Notes: generated by a model not told the origin, from the letters alone. A stretch of 64,000 bases of DNA from Mycobacterium paraseoulense (GCF_010731655.1 NZ_AP022619.1:496001-560000); one strand, 5' to 3'. Counted from the stretch's first letter, positions 1-17,828 are shown. Numbers and translations are program-made.

Positions 1-98
1 GCGCTGGCACTGACATTCAAGGCGTTGCTTCTTGTGCCCCCCAGAGAATCAGTGATGGAACGGCGAACAATCCCGCGTCCCCGCCCAGGTCGCGCTTC

Positions 99-3000
99 AT
101 GACCGGCACCTCCGAAGAACTCGTCAAGGCCCTCCGCGCGGCGCTGAAGGACAACGAGCGCCTGAAGCGGGAGGCCCGCGAATACCTCACCGCGGCAACC
201 GAACCCGTCGCGGTGGTCGGGATGGCTTGCCGCTATCCGGGGGGTGTGGATTCCCCGGAAGCCCTGTGGCAGATGGTGGCCGATGGCCGCGACGTGGTGT
301 CGGACTTCCCGGCGGACCGGGGCTGGAACCTGGCGGGCCTGTTCGATCCCGACCCCGACGCGGTGGGGAAGTCCTATGCCCGCTGCGGCGGCTTCCTGGC
401 CGACGTGGCCGACTTCGACGCCGCGTTCTTCGGCATCGCGCCCAGCGAGGCGCTGGCGATGGACCCGCAGCAACGCCTGCTGTTGGAGGTGTCCTGGGAG
501 GCGTTGGAGCGGGCCGGGATTGACCCCGCCGAGTTGCGCGGTTCGGCGACGGGCGTGTTCGCCGGAATCTTCCACGGCTCGTACGGCGGCCAGGGCCGGG
601 TGCCGGGGCACCTGGAGCGCTACGGCTTGCGCGGGTCGACGTTGAGCGTGGCGTCGGGCAGGGTGGCCTATTCGCTGGGCCTTGAGGGCCCGGCCGTCTC
701 GGTGGATACGGCGTGTTCCTCGTCGTTGGTGGCCCTGCACCTGGCGGCGCGGTCGCTGCGCGCCGGCGAGTGCGACCTGGCGCTGGCCGGCGGCGTGACG
801 GTGATGGCCACCCCGGCGATGTTCATCGAGTTCAGCCGGCAGCGGGCGCTGGCCGCCGACGGGCGGTGCAAGGCCTACGCGGGTGCCGCCGACGGCACCG
901 GCTTCTCCGAGGGCGTCGGCGTGCTGGTGCTGGAACGGCTGTCCGACGCGCGTCGGCTGGGCCATCACGTGCTGGCGCTGCTGCGCGGGTCGGCGGTCAA
1001 TCAGGACGGCGCCTCGAACGGGCTGGCGACGCCCAACGGACCCTCGCAGCAGCGGGTGATCCGGGCCGCGCTGGCCGACGCGCGGCTGAGCAGCGCGGAC
1101 GTGGACCTGGTGGAGGGTCACGGGACCGGCACCACCCTCGGGGATCCGATTGAGGCGCAAGCGGTTCTGGCGACCTACGGGCAGGACCGGCCGGCCGACC
1201 GGCCGCTGTGGCTGGGGTCGATCAAGTCCAACATGGGCCACACCTCGGCGGCGGCCGGCGCCGGCGGGGTGATCAAGATGGTGCAGGCGATCCGGCACGG
1301 GGTGATGCCGAAGACGTTGCACGTGGACGTGCCCACGCCACATGTGGATTGGTCGGCGGGCGCGGTGTCGCTGCTGACCGAGGCGCGGGAATGGCCCACG
1401 CAGGACCGGCCGCGTCGCGCCGGGGTGTCGTCGTTCGGGATCAGCGGCACCAATGCGCACGTCATCGTCGAGCAGCCCCCGCTGGAGGCCGAAAGCCCCG
1501 CGCCCGCAAGCGATGACGCGCCGGCGCCGTGGGTGCTGTCGGCCCGGTCGGCCGACGCGCTGGCCAATCAGGCGTCCCGGCTGCTGGCGCGGGTGACCGA
1601 CGACCCGGGCCTGCGGACGGTCGACGTGGCCTGGTCGCTGGTGTCGACGCGTTCACTGTTCGAGCACCGGGTCGTGCTGGTGGGCGGTGACCGCGAGCGC
1701 CTGCTGGCGGGGCTGGCCGAAGTGGCCGACGGCGCGCCGGGAGCGGGCGCGGTGGTGGGCCGGGCGCAACCGGTGGGCAAGACGGTGTTCGTATTCCCCG
1801 GCCAGGGCTCGCAATGGGTCGGCATGGGAGCCGAATTGCTGGACGGTTCAGTGATTTTCGCCGAACACCTGCAGCGCTGCGAAAAGGCGCTCGCCGAACA
1901 CGTGGACTGGTCGCTGGTCGACGTCATCCGCGGGACGCCCGGGGCGCCGGGGCTGGACCGGGTGGACGTGGTGCAGCCGGCCCTGTGGGCGGTCATGGTG
2001 TCGCTGGCCGAGTTGTGGCGCTCGCTCGGCGTGGTCCCCGACGCGGTGATCGGTCATTCGCAGGGCGAGATCGCGGCGGCGTACGTGGCCGGGGCCCTCT
2101 CCCTGGAGGACGCCGCCAGGGTGGTGGCGCTGCGGAGCCGGCTGCTGGTGGGTCTGTCGGGTGCGGGTGGCATGGTGTCGTTGGCCTGCGGCCAGCCCCG
2201 GGCCGAAGAACTGATCGCCGAGTGGGGCGATCGGTTGAACATCGCCGCCGTCAACGGCGTCTCGGCGGTGGTGGTGTCCGGCGACGTGGAGGCGCTCGAC
2301 GGGCTGATGCGGCGCTGCGAGGCCGACGACGTCCGCGCCCGCCGGATCGACGTCGACTACGCCTCCCATTCCCGGCACGTCGACGCCATCCGGCCGGCGC
2401 TGGCCGAGGCGCTGGCCGGGATCGAGCCGCGGTCGTCCTCGGTCGCGTTGTTCTCCACGGTGACCGGCGAACTCCTGGACACCGCGGGGCTGGACGCCGA
2501 CTACTGGTATCGCAGCATCCGGCAAACGGTGCAGTTCGAACGGGCGGTGCGCAACGCGTGCGGTGCCGGGTACGGCGTGTTCGTCGAATCCAGCCCGCAC
2601 CCCGTCCTGCTCGCCGCCGTCGAGGAGACCCTGGCCGACTGCGGTCACGACGCGTTCGTGGTCCCGTCCCTGGGCCGCGATGACGGATCCCTGCAACGGT
2701 TTTGGCTTTCGGCCGGCCAGGCCCACGTGGCCGGCCTGCCGGTGGACTGGCGCGCCGCCATCGCCGGGCTGGGCGGGCGGCGCGTGGACTTACCGACGTA
2801 TGGCTTTGCGCGGCAGCGGTTTTGGCTGCCCGGTGGGGCCACCGGGTCGGGCGACGTGGCCACCCTGGGGCTGGCGGGCGCGCGACACGCGCTGCTGGGC
2901 GCGGTGGTGGCGCGGCCCGATTCCGGTGGGGTGGTGCTGACGGGCCGGCTGTCCACGGCCGCCCAGCCGTGGCTGGCCGACCACGCGGTGGGCGGCGCGG

Positions 3001-6000
3001 TGCTGTTCCCCGGTGCGGGATTTGTCGAGCTGGCCGTCCGCGCCGGTGACGAGGTCGGCTGCGGCGTCCTCGAGGAGCTGACGTTGTCGGCCCCGTTGGT
3101 GCTGCCGGCCGCGGACGGTGTGCAGGTGCAGGTGGTGGTCGGCGGCGCCGCCGAGTCGGGCCGGCGCGACGTGTCGGTGTATTCGGCTGGCGCGCAGTCG
3201 GAGTGGGTGCTGCACGCCCAGGGCCTGTTGGGCGCGGCGGCGGTCGCGCCGGCCGCCGAGATGTCGGTGTGGCCGCCGGTGGGCGCGACGCCGGTGGAGG
3301 TGGGCGACGCCTACGCGCGGCTGGCGGAGCGGGGCTACGAGTATGGCCGGGCATTCCGCGGCCTGCGGGCGATGTGGCGGCGGGGCGACGAGATCTTCGC
3401 CGACGTCGCCCTGCCGGACGACGCCGGCGCGCAGGACGGCGGGTTCGGCATCCACCCGGTGTTGCTGGACGCGGCGCTGCACGCGATCGGTGTCGCCGCC
3501 GAGCAGGGCCAGACCGTGCTGCCGTTCTCCTGGCAGGGGGTGTCGTTGCACGCGGCGGGCGCGTCGCGGGCGCGGGTCCGGATAGCGCCCTCGGGCGCCG
3601 GGGCGGTCTCGGTGGAATTGGCCGACGGCTCCGGCCTACCGGTGTTGTCGGTGCGCTCGCTGGCCATGCGCCCCGTTTCGGCCGAGCACTTGGCCCTCGC
3701 GGCCGCGCCCATCGACGGACTGTTCGAGGTGGCGTGGTCGCCAATCGCGGTGACGGGCAACGGCTTCACCGCGGACGCCACGGTGTGGGAGCCGGGCGCG
3801 CACGGCGGCGAGGTCGCGCGATCGGTGCACGCGGCGACCACCGAGGCGCTGGGCGTGCTGCAAACCTGGTTGGGCGATGCCGGGTCCCCGGTGTTGGTGG
3901 TGCAGACCCGGGGCGCGGTCGCGCTCGCCGGTGAGGACGTCACCGACCTGGCCGGCGCGGCGGTGTGGGGACTGGTGCGCTCGGCCCAGGCCGAGCATCC
4001 CGGCCGGGTGGTGTTGATCGACTCCGACGGATCGCTCGACGCGCGGGCCGTGATCGGCTGCGGCGAGCCGCAATTGGCCGTCCGCGCCGGCGTGGCCTAC
4101 GCGGCCCGGATGCGGCCGCTACGACGGGGTTCGGTGCTCCGGCTGCCGCCGGGGGGCTGGCGGCTGGATGCCGGCGGCGGGGGCACGCTGGAGGACCTGG
4201 TGGTGAGCCCGTGCCCGCGGGCCGAACTGGAGGCCGGTCAGGTCCGGGTGGCCGTGGCCGCGGTCGGGGTGAATTTCCGCGACGTGCTGGTCGCCCTGGG
4301 CATGTATCCCGGCGGCGGCCAACTGGGGGCCGAGGGCGCCGGTGTCGTCGTCGAGGTCGGCCCCGGGGTGAGAGGGCTGGCGGTCGGCGACGCGGTGATG
4401 GGGCTGCTCGGCGTCGTCGGTTCCGAAGCGGTGGTGGATCAGCGCCTGGTGACACCGGTGCCGGAGGGCTGGTCGCTGGTGACGGCCGCGGGGGTGCCGG
4501 TGGTGTTCCTCACCGCGCTGTACGGGTTGTCGGTGCTGGCGGGGTTGCGCCCCGGCGAGCGGGTGCTGGTGCACGCCGCCACCGGCGGGGTGGGCATGGC
4601 CGCGGTGCAGCTGGCGCGCCATTGGGGCGCGGAGGTGTTCGCCACGGCGAGCCGCGGCAAGTGGGAAACCCTGCGCGCGATGGGATTCGACGACGACCAC
4701 ATCGGTGATTCGCGGACGCTGGACTTCGAGGAGAAGTTCACGTCGGCGACCGGCGGGGCCGGGGTCGACGTGGTGCTCAATTCGCTGGCTGGTGACTTCA
4801 CCGACGCGTCGCTGCGGCTGCTGGCTCCCGGCGGGCGCTTCATCGAGATGGGCAAGACGGACGTCCGCGATCCGGACGTCGTGGCCGAGCGGTATGGGGG
4901 CGCGCAGTATCGCGCGTTCGACCTGATGGAGGCCGGCGCCGATCGCACCGCGGCGATGCTGGCCCAGATCGTGCAACTGCTGCGGGACGGGGCCCTGGAG
5001 CCGCTGCCGCTCAAGACGTTTGACGTCCGCTGCGCCTCGGCGGCCTACCGGTTCGTCAGCCAGGCCCGCCACATCGGCAAGGTCGCCCTGACCGTCCCGA
5101 CCGGGCCCGGCGCGGTGCTCAGTGGCTGCGGTGGGCTGGCCGGCGGCAGCGTGGTGGTCACCGGCGGCACCGGCATGGCGGGTTCGGCGCTGGCCCGCCA
5201 CCTCGTCGAGCGCTATCGGGTGGCCCACGTGGTCCTGGCCAGCCGCGCCGGCGGCGGGGCGGCGGGGGTCGCCGAGTTGGTGGAAAGCCTGCAGGAGGCC
5301 GGCGCCCGTGTGTCGGTGGTGGCCTGCGATGTCGCCGACCGCGACGCGGTCGCGGCGATGCTGGCGCAGATACCGCGGCAGTATCCGCTGCGCGGCGTGG
5401 TGCACGCGGCCGGCATCCTCGATGACGGGCTGGTCTTGTCGTTGACGCCGGAGCGGCTGGACGCGGTGTTGCGGGCCAAGGTCGACGGGGCATGGCACCT
5501 GCACGAGCTGACGCGCGAGCTGGATCTGTCCGCGTTCGTGGTGTTTTCGTCGATGGCCGGCATCGTGGGGACCCCCGGCCAGGCCAACTACGCGGCGGCC
5601 AACAGTTTCCTCGACGGGCTGGCCGCGTATCGGCGTGCGCACGGGCTGCCGGGTCTTTCGCTGGCCTGGGGCCTGTGGGAGCAGGCCTCGGCGATGACGG
5701 CCCACCTCGGCGAGCGTGACAAGGCCCGGATGAGCCGGATCGGGATCGCGCCGCTGTCGACCGAGCAGGCGCTGGAGTCGTTCGACGCCGCCATGCTGGC
5801 CGAGGCCCCGGTGCTGATGGCCGCCCGCCTGGACCGGGTCGCCCTGTCCGACAACGCCGCCGGGCTGCCCCCGCTGTTGAGCGAGCTGGGCGCCCGTACC
5901 ACCCGGCGCGTCATCGACGACGGCGATACGACCGCCCTGATGAGCGGGCTCACGGCGCGGCTGCACGGCCTGACACCCGAGGCGCGACAGCGTGAACTGG

Positions 6001-6470
6001 TCGACCTGGTCTGCGGCAATGCGGCCACCGTGCTGGGGCTGCCGAATCCCGCCGACATCAACGCCGGCCGCGCATTCCAGGACCTGGGCTTCGATTCGCT
6101 CACCGCCGTCGAGCTGCGCAACCGGCTGAAAACCGCTACCGGGCTGACGCTTTCGCCCACGCTGATCTTCGACTATCCGACCCCCGCGGTGCTGGCCGGG
6201 CACCTGGACACCCAACTGGCCGGAACCGGGGCGGGCGACCAGCCGGACCTGATGGCCCGCTTCACCGACATCGCCCGCGAACTGCAGGCACTGCTCAGCC
6301 GGCCCAACTGGGACGCCGCCGACAGGTCGGCGCTGCGGGCCCGCCTGCACACCCTGCTCGCCACGTTGGGCCCCGACGATCACCCCGACCCCGAAGGCCT
6401 GGACTCCGACCTCGATGCCGCCACCGAAAGCCAACTCTTTGCCATCCTCGACGAAGAACTCGGCCGCTGA
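99..6470 (+). CDS. pks7: Type I modular polyketide synthase, Pks7-like (KS-AT-DH-ER-KR-ACP)
   Basis: One complete, fully reducing type I PKS module of 2123 aa, the length known for M. tuberculosis Pks7. Domains in order: charged coiled-coil-like N-terminal docking stretch (about 1-34); ketosynthase from about 35 with active-site Cys206 in DTACSSS and the HGTGT motif; acyltransferase with nucleophile Ser654 in GHSQGE and YASH at 754-757, the methylmalonyl-type signature; dehydratase His962 in an HxxxGxxxxP motif and a DAALH second motif; enoyl reductase with a glycine-rich NADPH site near 1492; ketoreductase with GGTGMAG near 1689, an LDD B-type motif and Tyr1831; acyl carrier Ser2000 in GFDSL. 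The C-terminal tail ([12 protein letters not shown]) recurs at the end of the next protein and may dock a partner. The stop is 7 nt before the pks8 start, so the genes are co-transcribed. Each round would add a saturated methyl-branched unit. Product unknown; pks7 has been linked to PDIM in M. tuberculosis. Confidence 0.93.
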   Translation: MTGTSEELVKALRAALKDNERLKREAREYLTAATEPVAVVGMACRYPGGVDSPEALWQMVADGRDVVSDFPADRGWNLAGLFDPDPDAVGKSYARCGGFLADVADFDAAFFGIAPSEALAMDPQQRLLLEVSWEALERAGIDPAELRGSATGVFAGIFHGSYGGQGRVPGHLERYGLRGSTLSVASGRVAYSLGLEGPAVSVDTACSSSLVALHLAARSLRAGECDLALAGGVTVMATPAMFIEFSRQRALAADGRCKAYAGAADGTGFSEGVGVLVLERLSDARRLGHHVLALLRGSAVNQDGASNGLATPNGPSQQRVIRAALADARLSSADVDLVEGHGTGTTLGDPIEAQAVLATYGQDRPADRPLWLGSIKSNMGHTSAAAGAGGVIKMVQAIRHGVMPKTLHVDVPTPHVDWSAGAVSLLTEAREWPTQDRPRRAGVSSFGISGTNAHVIVEQPPLEAESPAPASDDAPAPWVLSARSADALANQASRLLARVTDDPGLRTVDVAWSLVSTRSLFEHRVVLVGGDRERLLAGLAEVADGAPGAGAVVGRAQPVGKTVFVFPGQGSQWVGMGAELLDGSVIFAEHLQRCEKALAEHVDWSLVDVIRGTPGAPGLDRVDVVQPALWAVMVSLAELWRSLGVVPDAVIGHSQGEIAAAYVAGALSLEDAARVVALRSRLLVGLSGAGGMVSLACGQPRAEELIAEWGDRLNIAAVNGVSAVVVSGDVEALDGLMRRCEADDVRARRIDVDYASHSRHVDAIRPALAEALAGIEPRSSSVALFSTVTGELLDTAGLDADYWYRSIRQTVQFERAVRNACGAGYGVFVESSPHPVLLAAVEETLADCGHDAFVVPSLGRDDGSLQRFWLSAGQAHVAGLPVDWRAAIAGLGGRRVDLPTYGFARQRFWLPGGATGSGDVATLGLAGARHALLGAVVARPDSGGVVLTGRLSTAAQPWLADHAVGGAVLFPGAGFVELAVRAGDEVGCGVLEELTLSAPLVLPAADGVQVQVVVGGAAESGRRDVSVYSAGAQSEWVLHAQGLLGAAAVAPAAEMSVWPPVGATPVEVGDAYARLAERGYEYGRAFRGLRAMWRRGDEIFADVALPDDAGAQDGGFGIHPVLLDAALHAIGVAAEQGQTVLPFSWQGVSLHAAGASRARVRIAPSGAGAVSVELADGSGLPVLSVRSLAMRPVSAEHLALAAAPIDGLFEVAWSPIAVTGNGFTADATVWEPGAHGGEVARSVHAATTEALGVLQTWLGDAGSPVLVVQTRGAVALAGEDVTDLAGAAVWGLVRSAQAEHPGRVVLIDSDGSLDARAVIGCGEPQLAVRAGVAYAARMRPLRRGSVLRLPPGGWRLDAGGGGTLEDLVVSPCPRAELEAGQVRVAVAAVGVNFRDVLVALGMYPGGGQLGAEGAGVVVEVGPGVRGLAVGDAVMGLLGVVGSEAVVDQRLVTPVPEGWSLVTAAGVPVVFLTALYGLSVLAGLRPGERVLVHAATGGVGMAAVQLARHWGAEVFATASRGKWETLRAMGFDDDHIGDSRTLDFEEKFTSATGGAGVDVVLNSLAGDFTDASLRLLAPGGRFIEMGKTDVRDPDVVAERYGGAQYRAFDLMEAGADRTAAMLAQIVQLLRDGALEPLPLKTFDVRCASAAYRFVSQARHIGKVALTVPTGPGAVLSGCGGLAGGSVVVTGGTGMAGSALARHLVERYRVAHVVLASRAGGGAAGVAELVESLQEAGARVSVVACDVADRDAVAAMLAQIPRQYPLRGVVHAAGILDDGLVLSLTPERLDAVLRAKVDGAWHLHELTRELDLSAFVVFSSMAGIVGTPGQANYAAANSFLDGLAAYRRAHGLPGLSLAWGLWEQASAMTAHLGERDKARMSRIGIAPLSTEQALESFDAAMLAEAPVLMAARLDRVALSDNAAGLPPLLSELGARTTRRVIDDGDTTALMSGLTARLHGLTPEARQRELVDLVCGNAATVLGLPNPADINAGRAFQDLGFDSLTAVELRNRLKTATGLTLSPTLIFDYPTPAVLAGHLDTQLAGTGAGDQPDLMARFTDIARELQALLSRPNWDAADRSALRARLHTLLATLGPDDHPDPEGLDSDLDAATESQLFAILDEELGR

Positions 6471-6477
6471 GACCGCG

Positions 6478-12816
<6,339 letters not shown>

Positions 12817-12817
12817 C

Positions 12818-15800
12818 ATGACGGACGTCGCGATCATCGGTCTCGCCTGCCGATTCCCCGGCGCGGAAAATCCGCGCGAATTCTGGGAAGTCCTGCGCGA
12901 CGGCCGCGAGGCGACGCGGCTGCCCGGCGACGTCGCGGAGTTCGACGCCGACTTCTTCCACATCTCGCCGCGCGAGGCGTCCGCGATGGACCCCCGCCAA
13001 CGGCTGGCGCTCGAACTGGCCTGGGAGGCATTCGAAGACGCCTTCGTGCCACCGGAAACGGTGCGGGGCGAGGCGATTTCGGTGTACGTCGGTGCGATGG
13101 CCGACGACTACGCCGTGCTGACGCTGCGCGACATCGCCGACAACCTCGACCACCACTCGTTCGCCGGGATCAGCCGGGGGATGATCGCCAACAGGGTCTC
13201 GTATGCGTTCGGGCTGCACGGCGCCAGCATGACCGTGGATTCCGGACAATCGTCCTCGCTGACCGCCGTGCACCTCGGCTGCGAGAGCCTGCGTTCGGGC
13301 GAGTCGGCGCTGGCGATCGCCGGCGGGGTCCACCTCAACCTGGCCGACGAAACGGCAATGCTGGAACGCGAATTCGGCGCGCTGTCGACATCGGGTCACA
13401 CCCACGCGTTCGATCGACACGCGGACGGCTACGTGCGGGGCGAGGGCGGGGGACTGGTGCTGCTCAAGCCGCTGCCGGCGGCCCTGCGGGACGGGGACCG
13501 CATCCACGCGGTGATCCGGGGCAGCGCCGTCGGCAACGCCGGACACAGCGCCGCCGGGCAGACGGTGCCCTCGGTTTCCGGGGAGGCCGACGTGATCAGG
13601 CGGGCGCTCGCCGCCGCCGGCCTGGGCAGCGGCGACATCGACTTCATCGAGGCCCATGGCACCGGCACCAAGGTCGGCGACGAGGCGGAAGCCAAGGCGC
13701 TGGGCGAGGTGTTCGGTGGGCGCGGGCGCCCGCTGAACGTGGGTTCGGTGAAGACCAACATCGGCCACGCCGGAGCCGCCGCGGGAATCGCGGGCCTGCT
13801 CAAAACCGTGCTCGCGCTGCGGCATCCGGTGATCCCGCCGAGCCTCAACCACGCCGGCGCCGATTCCGAACTCGAGCGCCTCGGGCTGCGGGTCAACACC
13901 GCCGCGCTGCCGTGGCCGGTGGCCGACCGCCCGCGCCGCGCCGGGGTGTCGTCGTTCGGCATGGGCGGCACCAACGCGCACGTCGTCGTGGAACAGGCTC
14001 CCGCACAACCGGATACGGCCACGGACGCGTGCGACCGGCCGGTGGCGTGGGTGCTGTCGGGCCGATCCGAGCAGGCCCTGGCCAACCAGGCGAGCCGCCT
14101 GGCGGCATGGGTGGCCGACCCCGGGGTGACCGTGGCTGACGTCGAGTGGTCGTTGGTGACGACGCGCTCGATGTTCGACCATAGGGCGGTGGTGGTGGGT
14201 AGCGATCGCGAGGCGCTGGCCCGCGGCCTGGCCGGCGTGGCGGCCGGGGAGCCGGCCACCGGTGCGGTGGTCGGCCGCGCCGGCCCCGCGGGCAAGACGG
14301 CCTTCGTGTTCCCCGGCCAAGGCTCGCAATGGCCCGGGATGGGCCGCCAGCTCCATCACCGGTTTCCGGCCTTCGCGCACGCCTTCGACGAGGCCGCGGC
14401 GGCGCTGGACGCCCACCTGCGGGCGCCGTTGCGTGAGGTGATGTGGGGCGACGACGCGGAATCGTTGCAGGACACCGAGTTTGCGCAGCCGGCCTTGTTC
14501 GTGCTCGAGGTCGCGCTGGCTGCGCTGTGGCGGTCGTGGGGTGTGACACCCGACGTGGTGCTGGGTCATTCGGTGGGGGAGATCGCCGCGGCGTGCGTGG
14601 CGGGCGTGTTGTCGTTAACGGATGCGGCGCGCGTCGTGGCGGCGCGTGGGGAATTGATGGCCCGGTTGCCGGCGGGCGGGGTGATGGTGGCGGTGAGCGC
14701 CGCCGAGGCCGAGGTGGCCCCGATGCTGAGCGAGGGTGTCGGCATCGCGGCGGTGAACGGACCCAACGCGGTGGTGTTGTCCGGTGAGGGCGCCGCGGTG
14801 GGCGCGACGGCGGATCGCCTGGCGCGCGCCGGCCGGCGGACGCACCGGTTGGCGGTCTCGCACGCCTTTCATTCGGCCTTGATGGAACCGATGCTCGACG
14901 ACTTCTCGCGGCGGGTTGCCGACATCGGACCGCGCCAGCCCCGAATCTGCTTGATTTCCAACCTGTCCGGCGAGCCCGCCGGCCCCGGGTACGGGTCCGC
15001 GCGCTATTGGGTCGACCATGTGCGCCGGCCGGTGCGGTTCCTCGACGGCGTGCGTACCGCGGAGGCCCTGGGGGCGACGACGTTTCTCGAGGTGGGCCCG
15101 GGCGGTGGGTTGAGCGCGGCGGTGGACCAGTCGCTGACCACCGAGCGGCCGATCTCGGTGGTGACCATGCCCAGGGGCGGTCCCGAGATCGAGTCGACGC
15201 TGCAGGCGGCCGGCCGGCTGTTCACCGCCGGGGTGGACATGAGCTGGCCGGCGGCGTTCACGGGCTCGGGAGCGCACCGGATCGACCTTCCGACGTATGG
15301 CTTTGCGCGGCAACGATTCTGGCTGGGCGACGGCCGGGATGCGCTGCCTGCCAAGGCGACCCGCGCCCCGGACCTGGCCGAGCAGTTGCACGCCCTGCCC
15401 CCCGCGGAGCAACGGCGGCGGCTGGTCGAGCTGGTCTGCGGGCACGCCGCCGCCGTCGCGGGGCACCCGGACGGCCGCGCCATCGACCGCGACCGCGCCT
15501 TCGCCGACCTCGGATTCGATTCGCTGACCGGCGTCGAACTGCGCAACCGGCTCACGACGGCAACCGGCCTGGCGTTGCCGCGCACCCTGATCTTCGACCA
15601 CCCCACTCCCGCGGCGCTGGCCGATCTGCTGCGGCAGCAGCTGTTTCGCGGCGATGACGACGAATCGGACGAGGAGAAGGTGTGGTCTTCGCTGCGCAGT
15701 ATCCCGCTCGCGGAGCTCCGCAGGACCGGATTGCTCGACAAACTCTTGTTACTCGCCGGCGCGCCGGAAAGCGTTGGCGCCGAACCGGTCATCGACAAGA

Positions 15801-15871
15801 TCGATTCGCTGAGCCCCGAAGCCTTGGTCGCGATGGCCCTCCAGGCGACGGACGACGAGGGCGCCGAATGA
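12818..15871 (+). CDS. pks9: Type I polyketide synthase, Pks9-like KSQ-AT-ACP loading-type module
   Basis: Short PKS of 1017 aa (same length as M. tuberculosis Pks9) starting 1 nt after the pks8 stop. The N-terminus enters the ketosynthase at once, without a docking helix. Where the KS active-site Cys should be, the sequence reads VDSGQSSSL, so residue 144 is Gln; His280 (HGTGT) and the NIGH His are kept. This is the pattern of KSQ loading modules, which decarboxylate malonyl-ACP to acetyl-ACP instead of condensing. The AT has Ser585 in GHSVGE and HAFH at 682-685, a malonyl-type signature that fits. ACP Ser902 lies in GFDSLTG. There are no reductive domains. The last 80 residues (GLLDKLLLLAG, then IDSLSPEALVAMAL) look like a C-terminal docking domain that hands the chain to another subunit. 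The loading role is inferred from family knowledge. Confidence 0.92.
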   Translation: MTDVAIIGLACRFPGAENPREFWEVLRDGREATRLPGDVAEFDADFFHISPREASAMDPRQRLALELAWEAFEDAFVPPETVRGEAISVYVGAMADDYAVLTLRDIADNLDHHSFAGISRGMIANRVSYAFGLHGASMTVDSGQSSSLTAVHLGCESLRSGESALAIAGGVHLNLADETAMLEREFGALSTSGHTHAFDRHADGYVRGEGGGLVLLKPLPAALRDGDRIHAVIRGSAVGNAGHSAAGQTVPSVSGEADVIRRALAAAGLGSGDIDFIEAHGTGTKVGDEAEAKALGEVFGGRGRPLNVGSVKTNIGHAGAAAGIAGLLKTVLALRHPVIPPSLNHAGADSELERLGLRVNTAALPWPVADRPRRAGVSSFGMGGTNAHVVVEQAPAQPDTATDACDRPVAWVLSGRSEQALANQASRLAAWVADPGVTVADVEWSLVTTRSMFDHRAVVVGSDREALARGLAGVAAGEPATGAVVGRAGPAGKTAFVFPGQGSQWPGMGRQLHHRFPAFAHAFDEAAAALDAHLRAPLREVMWGDDAESLQDTEFAQPALFVLEVALAALWRSWGVTPDVVLGHSVGEIAAACVAGVLSLTDAARVVAARGELMARLPAGGVMVAVSAAEAEVAPMLSEGVGIAAVNGPNAVVLSGEGAAVGATADRLARAGRRTHRLAVSHAFHSALMEPMLDDFSRRVADIGPRQPRICLISNLSGEPAGPGYGSARYWVDHVRRPVRFLDGVRTAEALGATTFLEVGPGGGLSAAVDQSLTTERPISVVTMPRGGPEIESTLQAAGRLFTAGVDMSWPAAFTGSGAHRIDLPTYGFARQRFWLGDGRDALPAKATRAPDLAEQLHALPPAEQRRRLVELVCGHAAAVAGHPDGRAIDRDRAFADLGFDSLTGVELRNRLTTATGLALPRTLIFDHPTPAALADLLRQQLFRGDDDESDEEKVWSSLRSIPLAELRRTGLLDKLLLLAGAPESVGAEPVIDKIDSLSPEALVAMALQATDDEGAE

Positions 15872-15998
15872 CGAAATCCCAACGCAATTGGGCATATGTC
15901 GAATACGCCGAGTTTTTGCCGGGGCACTCAGATCGGCCTACACTTCAGGGATTGGCTCAAGTCCCGTTTGAGCTGGGATGCAAGCAAGAGGGTGGGGC

Positions 15999-17060
15999 AT
16001 GAGCGTCATCGCGGGTCTGTTCGGAGCGTTGCCGCCGCATCGTTATACCCAGGCTGAAATCACCGACCAGCTGGTCGAATTCCCCGCTCTCAAAGAGCAC
16101 GAGGGTGTCGTCCGGCGATTGCACGCCGCCGCCAAGGTCAACAGCCGTCACCTGGTCCTGCCGCTCGAGCGCTACCCGTCGCTGACCGATTTCGGTGAGG
16201 CCAACGAGATCTTCATCGAACACGCCGTCGACCTCGGCTGCGAAGCGCTGCTGGGTGCGCTCGACGAGGCGGGCCTGCGGCCGCAGGACATCGACATGAT
16301 CGCCACCACCACGGTGACCGGCGTCGCGGTGCCGTCGCTCGACGCGCGCATCGCCGGGCGGCTCGGCCTGCGCCCGGACGTGCGCCGGGTGCCGCTGTTC
16401 GGGCTGGGCTGCGCGGGCGGGGCGGCGGGGGTGGGCCGGCTGCACGACTACCTGCGCGGCGCGCCGGACGGCGTCGCGGCGCTGGTGTCGGTCGAGCTGT
16501 GCTCGCTCACCTTCCCGGCGGTCAAGCCGACCGTCTCGGGCCTGGTGGGGACCGCCATGTTCGGTGACGGCGCCGCCGCCATGGTCGCCGTCGGTGACCG
16601 GCGCGCCGACCGGCTGAGCCCGAACGGGCCCGACGTCGTCGATTCCCGCAGCCGCCTCTATCCCGACTCGCTGCACATCATGGCCTGGAACGTGAGCCCG
16701 GCCGGGCTGCACCTGGTGATGTCCCCGGAGCTGACCAACCTCATCGACCGCTACCTGGCCGACGACGTCAGCCGGTTACTGGGCGCCCACGGCCTGACGA
16801 AGGACGACATCGGCTCCTGGGTGGCGCATCCCGGCGGCCCCAAAGTCATCAACGCGATCGCCAACAGCCTCGAGCTGCCGCCCGATGCCCTGGAGCTGAC
16901 CTGGCGGTCGCTGGGCGAGATCGCCAACCTGTCGTCGGCGTCGGTGCTGCACATCCTGCGCGACGCCATCGCCAAGCCGCCGCCCAGCGGCAGCCCCGGG
17001 CTGATGGTCGCGATGGGTCCGGGGTTCAGCTCCGAGCTGGTGCTACTGCGCTGGCGCTGA
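15999..17060 (+). CDS. pks11: Type III polyketide synthase (chalcone/stilbene synthase-like), Pks11
   Basis: A 353-aa type III PKS, the length of M. tuberculosis Pks11. The catalytic triad is visible: Cys138 in GLGCAGG, His277 in WVAHPGG and Asn310 in EIANLSS. The ATG at 15999 is preceded by a G-rich ribosome site (AGGGTGGGG); an in-frame upstream ATG at 15978 lacks one. Homodimeric enzymes of this family condense acyl-CoA starters with malonyl- or methylmalonyl-CoA without a carrier protein; M. tuberculosis Pks11 makes methyl-branched alkylpyrones from long acyl starters. It lies 127 nt after pks9 on the same strand, so it may be in the same transcript and may take its starter from the type I enzymes. 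It ends 5 nt before the stop of the convergent SGNH gene. In M. tuberculosis the next gene is cyp139, which is absent here. Confidence 0.93.
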   Translation: MSVIAGLFGALPPHRYTQAEITDQLVEFPALKEHEGVVRRLHAAAKVNSRHLVLPLERYPSLTDFGEANEIFIEHAVDLGCEALLGALDEAGLRPQDIDMIATTTVTGVAVPSLDARIAGRLGLRPDVRRVPLFGLGCAGGAAGVGRLHDYLRGAPDGVAALVSVELCSLTFPAVKPTVSGLVGTAMFGDGAAAMVAVGDRRADRLSPNGPDVVDSRSRLYPDSLHIMAWNVSPAGLHLVMSPELTNLIDRYLADDVSRLLGAHGLTKDDIGSWVAHPGGPKVINAIANSLELPPDALELTWRSLGEIANLSSASVLHILRDAIAKPPPSGSPGLMVAMGPGFSSELVLLRWR

Positions 17061-17065
17061 GGCGC

Positions 17066-17821
17066 TCAGTTCCCCCCGGCGGGGGAGTCCAGGAAGCCTT
17101 GCACGGCCTCGGTCAGAATTCGGCCGCCGCGGGTGTTCAGGTGGATGCCGTCGATGTGAAACTCCCATCCGTTCATCCGGGAGATCTCGTCGAAGCTGCG
17201 CCGCAGCACCGCCTCCCGGATCAGATAGTCGCGGTAGAACGACGGGAAAGAGAACCGGGTGAACGGCTTGGCGGTGTCGGCGCGGACCAATTGGTCCTGG
17301 AACGCTTCGAAGAACCCGATGTAGTCCGTGCCCTCGCGCGACGCCACGGCCCGGATCGCGTCGGTGTAGGCGGCGAACTCGTCGTTCAGCCGTGCCTGAA
17401 CGACGTGCCGGGAATGCGGGTCTTCCCCCACGGGCGCAAGGGAACTCAGCGCGATCCGGGCGCCGGTCTCGTGCCGCAACCTGCGCGTGATGAGCGCCAG
17501 GGTCTCCTCGAACCGCGGCGCGGACGGCTCGGCGGGCAGCCCCTTCCACACCCGCACCACCCTGCGGAAGTTGGGAAAGACGCTCGCCAGAATGTCGTTG
17601 GTGCCGATCAGGACGATCACCCGGTCGGGCCGGCTGGCGCTCACGCGGCGCAGCCGGCGAATCGTGTGGAACGACAGGTCGCCACCCACGCCGAAATTCA
17701 GGAACCGGAATCGCCCGTTGCGCGGCCGGCCCTCCAGTTCGGCGATCCACCGATACGTTCCCTTGGCCGCGGTCGTGCTCGAGCCGACGCAGGCCACGGT
17801 TTCGGCGGAAGCGGACGTCAC
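17066..17821 (-). CDS. SGNH/GDSL-family hydrolase
   Basis: A 251-aa protein from a GTG start at 17821, chosen because block I of the SGNH fold begins a few residues later; the longer open frame upstream runs through the ABC-F gene. Block I reads VGSSTTAAKG (nucleophile Ser15, with Ser where GDS enzymes have Asp), block II has a conserved Gly in GVGGDL, block III is IGTNDIL (Asn) and block V is DGIHLN (Asp-His). Members are esterases, lipases or acyl-transfer enzymes; no signal peptide is seen, so it is probably cytosolic. The start is 7 nt after the ABC-F stop on the same strand, so the two are co-transcribed. The substrate cannot be read from sequence; an acyl ester made by the adjacent PKS genes is a speculative possibility. 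Confidence 0.8.
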   Translation of the reverse strand: MTSASAETVACVGSSTTAAKGTYRWIAELEGRPRNGRFRFLNFGVGGDLSFHTIRRLRRVSASRPDRVIVLIGTNDILASVFPNFRRVVRVWKGLPAEPSAPRFEETLALITRRLRHETGARIALSSLAPVGEDPHSRHVVQARLNDEFAAYTDAIRAVASREGTDYIGFFEAFQDQLVRADTAKPFTRFSFPSFYRDYLIREAVLRRSFDEISRMNGWEFHIDGIHLNTRGGRILTEAVQGFLDSPAGGN

Positions 17822-17828
17822 AGTCGCA

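Noticed and set aside
1..98. Possible 3' end of an upstream PKS gene at the window edge
   Set aside because: No frame in the first 98 bases gives a recognisable C-terminus; too short to assign.
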